From Candidatus Shapirobacteria bacterium (lineage in GTDB: Bacteria; Patescibacteriota; Microgenomatia; UBA12405), in contig VFLE01000014.1 of assembly GCA_009885205.1 (NCBI GenBank), positions 1-20,965 of the forward strand: a stretch of 20,965 nt of DNA, in the 5' to 3' direction. Positions 5,846-11,722 of the stretch are shown here, one piece after another; within the stretch, counting starts at the first letter, position 1; every line of letters begins with the position of its first letter. Made by a program: the position numbers and the translations under genes. The notes beneath the pieces were generated by a model. It was given only the letters and a program-made list of their open reading frames with translations, searched no databases and had not been told where the DNA came from.

Positions 5846-6073
5846 TACTAACTCTTTCAATGTTCTAACAAATACTGGTAGGTTATTAGTGTTAGTGTAA
5901 CTACCATACTTATTAAAACATGGCATACTTTCAAACTTGTCTTTGAGTTGATTATAGACTTTGTCATGGTCATAAGTCATTAACTCATTTTTGTTGTTAG
6001 TAAAACTAATTACTGTGTTTGTTCCAATTAGACTTCTTCTGATTACAAATCTTTTTGTGGTGATAGTATTCAT
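5843..6073 (-). CDS. Early small protein, paralogue family member 2
   Basis: A 76-residue protein that is clearly homologous to 6387-6617 and to the last 76 residues of 4507-4812: it shares TTKRFVIR.SLIGTNTVI, YDHDKVYNQLK and MPCF.KYGSYTNTN. It has no recognised catalytic motif; one cysteine is shared by all three, so metal binding is unlikely. It is transcribed alone from promoter copy B. The leader contains a TATATA hairpin and ACCACCACATACC before ATG, identical to the leader of the 99-residue gene, so whole cassettes, not only genes, were duplicated. Confidence 0.8.
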   Translation of the reverse strand: MNTITTKRFVIRRSLIGTNTVISFTNNKNELMTYDHDKVYNQLKDKFESMPCFNKYGSYTNTNNLPVFVRTLKELV

Positions 6074-6132
6074 GGTATGTGGTGGTTAAAAGGTTTAATA
6101 TATATAAATTATTTTATATATAATTTTTTAAC

Positions 6133-6181
6133 CAAATATATTATCTTACTATAAAAAAGATAAGTCCGTGTGTGTATAGCA
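6133..6181 (-). promoter_or_regulatory. Repeated phage promoter, copy B
   Basis: Minus strand: TGCTATACAC, 1 nt, CACGGACTTA, 15 nt, GATAATATATTTG; the full consensus. The stretch from here to 6386 has no gene, only two terminators and a direct repeat of AAAGTCAGGCCAA (6257 and 6292). Confidence 0.78.
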
Positions 6182-6301
6182 ACTAACTAACTAACAAATA
6201 AAACATAGTGATCGTTAACTGTGACGTAGGACGGAGTCTACTCTTCCGACTCTATTTCAAAGTCAGGCCAATAAATTTGATTGCTGCCCTAAAGTCAGGC
6301 C

Positions 6302-6325
6302 AAAAAAGGATGCCTTTTGACATCC
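6302..6325 (-). terminator. Second intrinsic terminator downstream of the 6387-6617 gene
   Basis: Minus strand GGATGTC-AAAA-GGCATCC (7 bp, one G-U) followed by six T residues. It lies beyond the terminator at 6355-6375, making a tandem stop. Confidence 0.85.
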
Positions 6326-6354
6326 CTTATCATTACATTATCTTATCATAAAAT

Positions 6355-6375
6355 AAGCAGTTTATAGACTTGCTT
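6355..6375 (-). terminator. First intrinsic terminator of the 6387-6617 gene
   Basis: Minus strand AAGC-A-AGT...ACT-GCTT followed by ATTTTAT; near copy of the terminator at 5283-5303. Confidence 0.68.
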
Positions 6376-6386
6376 AGGTCATTTAA

Positions 6387-6617
6387 TTAAACTAACTCTT
6401 TTAATGTTCTAACAAATACTGGAAGATCATTAGTATTAGTATAAGAACCATATTTAGCAAAGCAAGGCATAAGATCAAACTTACTTTTTAACTGATTATA
6501 CACTTTGTCATGATCATAAGTACATTCTACATTTTTGTTGTTAGTGAATGTGATTACTGTGTTGGTTCCAATTAGTGACTTTCTAATTACAAACCTTTTT
6601 GTGGTGATTGTATTCAT
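6387..6617 (-). CDS. Early small protein, paralogue family member 3
   Basis: A 76-residue protein, closest to the 5843-6073 product (the same start MNTITTKRFVIR and the same end PVFVRTLKELV), with changes concentrated in the middle. It is the leftward gene nearest the divergent intergenic region, so it is probably the first early gene expressed. Promoter copy A lies about 60 nt upstream with a TATATATA hairpin in the leader, and two terminators follow. Function unknown. Confidence 0.8.
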   Translation of the reverse strand: MNTITTKRFVIRKSLIGTNTVITFTNNKNVECTYDHDKVYNQLKSKFDLMPCFAKYGSYTNTNDLPVFVRTLKELV

Positions 6618-6674
6618 TGGTGTTGTTGAATTTAGGGTTAATATATATAAATTGTTTTATATATAATTTAAATT

Positions 6675-6723
6675 CAAATATATTATCTTCATATAAATAG
6701 AGTAACTCCGTGTGTGTATAGCA
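6675..6723 (-). promoter_or_regulatory. Repeated phage promoter, copy A
   Basis: Minus strand: TGCTATACAC, 1 nt, CACGGAGTTA, 15 nt, GATAATATATTTG. It is the copy at the edge of the divergent region. Confidence 0.77.
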
Positions 6724-7152
6724 ATTGCAAACCTAAAACCAAAACGCAAATCCAAAAATCGAAACCACATTTCCTAAATCCTATAATGTTTGGGAACCCG
6801 CCAATTAAAAAGCAATTTCCCTTTTGAAATTAGAAATAGAAAACAGCGTAGCAACCCTAAACTTCCCTATATCTCATGACATAAAAATTCACGATATATT
6901 TTTTTTATAAAAAAATTTTTTACAGTATTTTTTACGATGCATTATATTATGGACATAAACAGTCGTTATGTATAAAATATGATACATTTTTAATATATTA
7001 TGGTTATTTTATATAATATGTTATACAGTCAATACTATGACATTAGGGTATTAGAAATAAGGAGTAATAGGCTATTGTCACAGTGCGGCATTATAGTAAA
7101 AAAGAGTGATTATATGTGATAGTATATCTATATCTAAGTTAATAATATTACC
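6724..7152. other. Divergent AT-rich intergenic region
   Basis: About 430 bp without a credible gene separate the leftward early and rightward late halves. It holds an A/C-rich stretch (6724-6850), a T/A block (6898-6940), two overlapping inverted repeats (ACATAA 6953-6958 with TTATGT 6966-6971; ATGTAT 6968-6973 with ATACAT 6982-6987) and copy 2 of the 54-bp repeat. It must hold the rightward promoter; none of the leftward type is seen. It could also be a replication origin, which is only inference. Confidence 0.6.
7031..7083. repeat. 54-bp imperfect repeat element, copy 2
   Basis: This 53-bp copy of the 4384-4437 element is in the same orientation. The outer inverted repeat is kept (CTATGACA and TGTCACAG), and the inner 15-20 bp differ. 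It ends 69 bp before the first rightward gene. Confidence 0.7.
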
Positions 7153-8700
7153 ATGGCATTTAAATTAAAAAGTCAATCTCTAATAAAGCAAACAACTCCA
7201 CCAGGTAAAGTTAAATATGGCACACCTGAATATAAAAGTGCTTACGATAAAGGAGAAGTTATAGGTAAAGATGGTGATAGATCACCTATTGCTTTAGATG
7301 AGGTAACTATCAAAGCAAAACCTAAGAAAGAAGGTTTCTGGAAACAGTCTATTAATAAATATACTAAAGAACATGCTGGTGATGGATTATTCGGAGCACT
7401 TGGTTCTGTAGTTACTTATCCTTTGCAAGTACCACAAGATGCTGCAACGTATGCAACTACTGGTAAGGTACAGCGTCCTTCAGAGGCATTAAATATAAAG
7501 AGTAAGATTGGTGCAGCGGCAACTGATATGGTATTAGATCCTGTTAATTTAATAGGAGGAGCAGAAGTTGTTAAAGGTGGTGTTAAACTTGCTAAAGCAG
7601 GTATTAAAACATTATCTAAAAAAGCATTAGCACCTGTAGCAAAGACAAGCATTGAACCAGTTGGTATTAAATCAATAAACAAGGCATTAGAAAGTGTAGA
7701 AACTAGTAAATACAAGTCAGTTAAGAAAGCACCTAAAACTGATAATCAAACACCTAAAAAAGTAATTGGTTATTTAGATGATTCTGCTGATGAAGAACCT
7801 TCTTTATTTTCTAAATTTGTTAATAAATGGAGTGAAAATACTGAAAGATCTTATAGACAAATTGGAGATAAAACAGGTGAGTATTTAAAGGAATTTGAAA
7901 CAACTCATGGTAGTTCTTATAGTGAAAGAGATGCAAATCTATTTGCTAGAATGAAAGGTACTGAAACTGGTAGAAGAGATCCATTGGTTAGTAATCTTAT
8001 TAAAGAAGATGCTGATAAATTTAAGTTTGCAGAGGAATTTGGTTTACCCAAAGAAAATATGCAGAATAAAATAAAACAAGACAATGCTTTTGAAAATAAA
8101 CATGGTATAGATAAATCTAAATTTACAAAAACAGATGAATTATTAAACAATGTTTATAGTCAAGGTTATGATGGTAAAATAAATCAAAGAAAACAAAATT
8201 TAAAGAACGTTGTAAATAAAAGTTTATATAAAAAAGATATAATTCCTAAACTTGAAAATCTAGTTACTAAAAATAAATTAAAATCAGAAGAAACTCTATA
8301 TAGAGGAGATTATAATTATCCAGTAGGAAAAGTTTGGAGAGATGGTGTAAAACAACCAAAAGGTTCAATTGACTTTATAGATTTAAAAAAAGGTGATGTA
8401 TGGAAACCAGGATCATTTGTTAGTACATCTGTGGATAAAAGTGTAGCTTCTGGTTTTGGTAAAATTCAAAGTGAAATAAAAGCACCTGCAGGTCAATCTA
8501 CTTTATATTCTAATTCTGTACAAGGTGGTAGATTTAAAAGTGAAAAAGAAGCTTTACTTCCTAGTAAACTTAAGTTTAAAGTTGAAGGTAAACAAGGTAC
8601 TGGTGGTAATATAAATTTTAAACATTCAATAGTTAACCCATATACTGTAACCGGTGCTATAGGTGGAAGTATGATGTTTAGTGGAAATAAAAAGAAATAA
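7153..8700 (+). CDS. Putative virion-associated ADP-ribosyltransferase
   Basis: A 515-residue protein. Its C-terminal third fits the R-S-ExE class of mono-ADP-ribosyltransferases: R384 in TLYRG, the STS motif at 424-426 in GSFVSTSVDKSVASGF, and E464/E466 in EKEALLP, each with the spacing and hydrophobic context of that fold. Such enzymes transfer ADP-ribose from NAD+ to protein side chains; in T4, Alt is packaged and injected to modify host RNA polymerase. The N-terminus (MAFKLKSQS) nearly matches that of the next gene, and residues 80-165 are hydrophobic and Ala/Gly-rich, possibly for virion packaging or membrane passage. As the first rightward gene beside virion genes, an injected effector is likely, but this is inferred. 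An anti-host toxin is the alternative. Confidence 0.78.
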   Translation: MAFKLKSQSLIKQTTPPGKVKYGTPEYKSAYDKGEVIGKDGDRSPIALDEVTIKAKPKKEGFWKQSINKYTKEHAGDGLFGALGSVVTYPLQVPQDAATYATTGKVQRPSEALNIKSKIGAAATDMVLDPVNLIGGAEVVKGGVKLAKAGIKTLSKKALAPVAKTSIEPVGIKSINKALESVETSKYKSVKKAPKTDNQTPKKVIGYLDDSADEEPSLFSKFVNKWSENTERSYRQIGDKTGEYLKEFETTHGSSYSERDANLFARMKGTETGRRDPLVSNLIKEDADKFKFAEEFGLPKENMQNKIKQDNAFENKHGIDKSKFTKTDELLNNVYSQGYDGKINQRKQNLKNVVNKSLYKKDIIPKLENLVTKNKLKSEETLYRGDYNYPVGKVWRDGVKQPKGSIDFIDLKKGDVWKPGSFVSTSVDKSVASGFGKIQSEIKAPAGQSTLYSNSVQGGRFKSEKEALLPSKLKFKVEGKQGTGGNINFKHSIVNPYTVTGAIGGSMMFSGNKKK

Positions 8701-8701
8701 T

Positions 8702-8977
8702 ATGGCATTTGAATTAAGAAGTCAGTCACCTTTACAAAAACAGAAGTTATCTCCTAAAGCGGCTAAGGCTAAAGCTGAAAGAGATCTTGCCTATGCTAAA
8801 ACTGATGATAGGAGAATTAAGAAGGCACATTCACAAAGAATGCATCGTAAATATCCAAATGGAAAAGGTAAAGACTACGATCATGAAGATGGTAGATTTG
8901 AATCTGTTAAACAGAATAGGGGTAACGAAGGTGAGGGTACAAAAAAAGAAAGCGGTAAAAAATATAAAATAAAGTAG
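8702..8977 (+). CDS. Small basic virion-like protein with shared MAF.L.SQS start
   Basis: The start at 8702 is chosen over an upstream ATG because it lies 1 nt after the previous stop and gives MAFELRSQSPL, matching the N-terminus of the ADP-ribosyltransferase. The 91-residue protein is very rich in Lys, Arg, Asp and Gly (KDYDHEDGRF, then GNEGEGTKKE) and looks disordered. Short proteins of this kind are frequent among Bacteroidota phages near structural genes. A head-packaged or DNA-associated protein is reasonable but not proved. Confidence 0.72.
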   Translation: MAFELRSQSPLQKQKLSPKAAKAKAERDLAYAKTDDRRIKKAHSQRMHRKYPNGKGKDYDHEDGRFESVKQNRGNEGEGTKKESGKKYKIK

Positions 8978-8978
8978 T

Positions 8979-9122
8979 ATGAAAGAGATGATCAAACGAA
9001 AAAATGGTTCTACATCACAGAGAGGATTATGGGACAACATACGTGCTAATAAAGGATCTGGTAAAAAACCTACCAAAGCTATGTTAGCAGAAGAGAAGAA
9101 AATAAAAAGTAAGAAAAAATAA
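8979..9122 (+). CDS. Small conserved phage protein, RGLWDNIRANKGSGKKPT type
   Basis: A 47-residue basic protein starting 1 nt after the preceding TAG. Its centre, GLWDNIRANKGSGKKPT, matches a short sequence I know from small proteins in many phages, usually ending in a Lys/Glu-rich helix as here. No function is assigned in that group. The position between two other small basic proteins and before the fibre suggests a virion or packaging role. Confidence 0.75.
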   Translation: MKEMIKRKNGSTSQRGLWDNIRANKGSGKKPTKAMLAEEKKIKSKKK

Positions 9123-9128
9123 CTTATT

Positions 9129-9494
9129 ATGAAAATGAAAGGTATAGGTCCTCAAGGTCTAGGCGTTAAAGGACATAATGGTTTTTGGGTTGGAGATGCT
9201 GAAGACTGTGGTTGTAGCCCATTACATAAAACTGCCGCATGGACACGTAAGGAAGGTAAAGATCCTAAAGGTGGACTTAATGCTAAAGGAGTTGCTAGTT
9301 ATAGAGCAGAACATCCTGGTAGTAAATTACAAACAGCAGTTACTAAAAAACCTTCAGAATTAAAAGCAGGTAGTAAAGATGCTAATCGTAGAAAATCTTT
9401 TTGCGCTAGAATGTCTGGTATGCCAGGACCAATGAAAAAACCAAACGGAGAACCAACAAGAAAAAAACTTGCTTTAGATAAGTGGAATTGTTAA
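9129..9494 (+). CDS. DUF6321-like small phage protein
   Basis: A 121-residue protein. From residue 37 to the end it fits the pattern of the DUF6321 family: AAWTRKEGKDPKGGLNAKG, a YRAEHPG segment, then RRKSFCARMSGMPGPMKK and a final KWNC. The function of that domain is not established; it occurs in phages from many hosts, often in genes of unknown role close to structural proteins. Four Cys residues (32, 34, 92, 121) could bind a metal. The start at 9129 has a second in-frame ATG two codons later. Confidence 0.85.
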   Translation: MKMKGIGPQGLGVKGHNGFWVGDAEDCGCSPLHKTAAWTRKEGKDPKGGLNAKGVASYRAEHPGSKLQTAVTKKPSELKAGSKDANRRKSFCARMSGMPGPMKKPNGEPTRKKLALDKWNC

Positions 9495-9510
9495 TTATAA
9501 AAAATAAAAA

Positions 9511-10377
9511 ATGGCGATATTATTTAGTTACCCAACTGTAACACCAAAATTACAAGATCTTTTAATAGGTACAGAAATGGCTATTCAAGGTGGACAAGAT
9601 GCTCCAAGAACAAGAACTTTTACTGTAGGTTCTCTTATTAGTTTAGTACAAACAGGTATAGCTCCTACTTTACAACAAGTAACTACAGCTGGTGGTACAA
9701 CTACAAATACAATAAATATAAATAAAGCAGATAATCTGCAGGCTTTAGTAATAACAGGAGATGCTGCAACAAATGGTTTAATACAAGTTACCGCTAATGA
9801 TGGTCCATGTATAAGGGCTTCTGCTTCGGACGGTGATTCAATTATAAGTACTAACATTGATGGAACTGGTATAAGGGCTAATTGTACTAATGAAGGCGCA
9901 GCAATTGCTGTAAATGGTGGAGATTTTGGATCTGGCCTTTCAGTATTAAATGGTGGTGTAAATATAGTAGGATTAGTAAATCCAATAACAACTTACCAAT
10001 TATCTTTAAGTTTAAACTCAGCAGTAAAACCTTCTACAAATACATGGACAGTAACTTCTGATGCTAGAGTCAAAACAAATATAAATCCTTATACAAAAGG
10101 ATTGGAGACTATTCTGGCAATAAACCCAGTCACTTATGATTATAATGGAAAGGCAGGTTTTGATCCAACAATTATTGGGAACATTGGTATTATAGCTCAA
10201 GATGTACTTAATATAATACCTGAGTCTATAAACACTTATCAATCAAAACTTAACGAAGATGATGAAGAGAAAACAGAGTTATACAATTTTGATTCACATG
10301 CTTTAACTTTTATACTTATAAACGCAATTAAAGAGCTAAGTGCAGAGATTCAATCATTGAAAGCAAAAGTTTTGTAA
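9511..10377 (+). CDS. Tail fibre/spike with C-terminal S74 intramolecular chaperone
   Basis: A 288-residue protein. Residues 1-50 look like a virion-attachment region; 60-160 is Gly/Thr/Asn-rich repetitive beta sequence, likely a trimeric shaft. Residues 180-288 are a peptidase S74 domain: TSDARVKTNI with the probable catalytic S183 and K188, then GIIAQDV (226-232) and a helical end that in this family helps trimerise. S74 domains guide folding of trimeric spikes and then cut themselves off at the Ser. A second, larger fibre is at 17432-18754, so this may be a short side fibre or a receptor-binding accessory. Confidence 0.9.
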   Translation: MAILFSYPTVTPKLQDLLIGTEMAIQGGQDAPRTRTFTVGSLISLVQTGIAPTLQQVTTAGGTTTNTININKADNLQALVITGDAATNGLIQVTANDGPCIRASASDGDSIISTNIDGTGIRANCTNEGAAIAVNGGDFGSGLSVLNGGVNIVGLVNPITTYQLSLSLNSAVKPSTNTWTVTSDARVKTNINPYTKGLETILAINPVTYDYNGKAGFDPTIIGNIGIIAQDVLNIIPESINTYQSKLNEDDEEKTELYNFDSHALTFILINAIKELSAEIQSLKAKVL

Positions 10378-10392
10378 TTATAATCTAATAAA

Positions 10393-10575
10393 ATGGGTAA
10401 AGAACAAATAGATCTATTATTGAGTAAGTGGATTTCCCGCAAGTTATTAGTGTTTTTATTTGCTTGTGGAGGTTTATTTACTGGAATGTTAACTTCATCT
10501 GATTGGATTATAATAGCTACAGTTTACATTGGCATAGAAGGAATTACAAATATAGTTGAAAGATTGAAAAAATGA
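10393..10575 (+). CDS. Holin-like small membrane protein
   Basis: A 60-residue protein with two hydrophobic segments (about 17-33 and 38-55) and short charged ends, the layout of a class II holin. It sits directly upstream of another small membrane protein and the lysozyme, and its stop overlaps the next start (ATGA at 10572). Holins make the holes that let the lysozyme reach the wall. Which of the two membrane proteins is the holin, and whether one is an antiholin, cannot be told from sequence. Confidence 0.65.
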   Translation: MGKEQIDLLLSKWISRKLLVFLFACGGLFTGMLTSSDWIIIATVYIGIEGITNIVERLKK

Positions 10576-10736
10576 TTGATAATTTAAAGATTTATTTATT
10601 AAATACTAGTGTATTTATAATTACATTTAGTAATGTAGAAGCAAGTTTAAAAATTTTTTTATTAATTGTTTCTATAATATATACATGTATTAAAATAATA
10701 GACTGGTTTAAAAAAAGAAATAATGAAACTGAATAA
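10572..10736 (+). CDS. Second small membrane protein, possible holin/antiholin
   Basis: A 54-residue frame that overlaps the stop of the preceding gene by ATGA and overlaps the lysozyme start at 10723 by 14 nt. It has two hydrophobic stretches (about residues 7-20 and 27-42) and a short basic, polar C-terminus (WFKKRNNETE). Overlaps on both sides show translational coupling within the lysis cassette. It could be a holin, antiholin or an accessory membrane protein. Confidence 0.65.
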   Translation: MIDNLKIYLLNTSVFIITFSNVEASLKIFLLIVSIIYTCIKIIDWFKKRNNETE

Positions 10737-11169
10737 CGAAGGCTATTTAATGATTACTGATTTTGAAGGGTTTAGCGCAATTCCTTATTTTTGTTCCGCT
10801 GGCGTACCAACAATAGGGTTTGGTAATACTTACTACCCTGATGGTAAACGGGTAACTATGAATGATAAAGCAATAACTATAAAATATGCATTTGAAATAT
10901 TTAAACATATTGCAGATAGGTTTGCTTTGTCGGTTAATAGACAATTAAAAAAACAAGTAACACAAAATCAATTTAATTCTTTAACCTCATTTGCGTATAA
11001 TCTAGGTACTGGAAATTTCATTAGTTCAACATTATTGAAAAAAGTTAATATAAATCCAAATGACCCGAGTATTAAAACTGAGTTTTTAAAGTGGGATAAA
11101 GCAGGAGGTAAAGTTGTAAAAGGATTAACTATTAGGCGAAACAAAGAACAAGAAAATTATTTCTCATAA
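10723..11169 (+). CDS. GH24 lysozyme (endolysin) with Cys in the catalytic Asp position
   Basis: A 148-residue T4-lysozyme-type muramidase that hydrolyses the beta-1,4 bond between N-acetylmuramic acid and N-acetylglucosamine in the host wall. The catalytic E15 lies in ITDFEGFSA, and T30 in VPTIGFG. The Asp of the usual E-8-D-5-T triad is Cys24 here (PYFCSAGVPTIGFG), a substitution also known in other GH24 endolysins, so activity is likely. LTSFAYNLGTGNF and the end GLTIRRNKEQENYF complete the family signature. There is no signal peptide, so it needs the holin. Confidence 0.93.
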   Translation: MKLNNEGYLMITDFEGFSAIPYFCSAGVPTIGFGNTYYPDGKRVTMNDKAITIKYAFEIFKHIADRFALSVNRQLKKQVTQNQFNSLTSFAYNLGTGNFISSTLLKKVNINPNDPSIKTEFLKWDKAGGKVVKGLTIRRNKEQENYFS

Positions 11170-11179
11170 AAACAATTTA

Positions 11180-11668
11180 ATGAAAAAAATATTTATACTA
11201 TTTATATTAGTATTGTCATCTTGCGCGTCAAGGAAAATTAATATAGAAAAAGTTGATATAAAAAAAGACAGTATATCAGAAACAAAAGTTATAGTTACAA
11301 CTGTAGAAAGTAAAGAAATGAAAGATTCTACAAACATAGTTACAAGTATTGACAGTAGTGAAATTACTATAACGCCTATAGATTCAAGTAAAACGATTAT
11401 TGTTGACGGTAAAAGCTATAAAAACGTTGTTTTAAAGATTAAAAGAAATAAAGTCAATACTTTATATACAAATAACAAAACAGAGTCTAATAACAAGCGT
11501 AAGAACTTTGTAACAACTGTTAAAGTAAATAAAACAGAAAAAGTTTCCGAAAAAAATAAAACTATAGATAAGAAAGCGAATTATTGGTGGATTACATGGT
11601 TACTTATATTAATATTAATATTATATAAATTATGGCAAAACAGATTGTCATTGCTAAGGTTATTGTAA
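11180..11668 (+). CDS. Probable unimolecular spanin (u-spanin)
   Basis: A 162-residue protein. The N-terminus has a lipoprotein signal (basic MKK, hydrophobic core, lipobox LSSC with Cys15), and the C-terminus has a transmembrane segment (about 136-152, WWITWLLILILILYKLW). The middle is Lys/Thr/Ser-rich and extended. A lipid anchor in the outer membrane at one end and an inner-membrane helix at the other is the defining layout of u-spanins, which fuse the two membranes at the end of lysis. The position just after the lysozyme fits. An unrelated lipoprotein is the alternative. Confidence 0.78.
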   Translation: MKKIFILFILVLSSCASRKINIEKVDIKKDSISETKVIVTTVESKEMKDSTNIVTSIDSSEITITPIDSSKTIIVDGKSYKNVVLKIKRNKVNTLYTNNKTESNNKRKNFVTTVKVNKTEKVSEKNKTIDKKANYWWITWLLILILILYKLWQNRLSLLRLL

Positions 11669-11670
11669 AA

Positions 11671-11703
11671 ACTTGCTAAAACAAGTGATATATAAACTAT
11701 ATC
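11671..11703 (+). promoter_or_regulatory. Two adjacent small hairpins before groEL
   Basis: ACTTG-CTAAAA-CAAGT is followed directly by GATATA-TAAAC-TATATC, in the 54-nt gap between the spanin and groEL. No T-tract follows, so it is not a classical terminator. It could tune groEL leader translation or mRNA stability. It does not match the CIRCE heat-shock operator. Confidence 0.4.
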
Positions 11704-11722
11704 AATTTAATTAAATAAAATT

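Noticed and set aside
4022..6723. The regularly repeated promoter motif as a CRISPR array
   Set aside because: Copies are spaced by 300-800 bp with genes between and are not identical, and no cas gene is present.
8681..8701. Upstream start for the 91-residue gene
   Set aside because: It overlaps the previous gene and spoils the MAFELRSQS start that matches the neighbouring protein.
7416..8729. Minus-strand frames under the ADP-ribosyltransferase gene
   Set aside because: They are shadow frames with Leu/Ser/Pro-rich translations and no promoter or leader; the plus-strand gene has catalytic motifs.
9585..10242. Minus-strand frames under the S74 fibre gene
   Set aside because: The plus-strand protein is a clear fibre with an S74 domain, so the antisense frames are by-products.
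11671..11703. CIRCE-type heat-shock operator before groEL
   Set aside because: The hairpins do not match the CIRCE consensus TTAGCACTC-N9-GAGTGCTAA.
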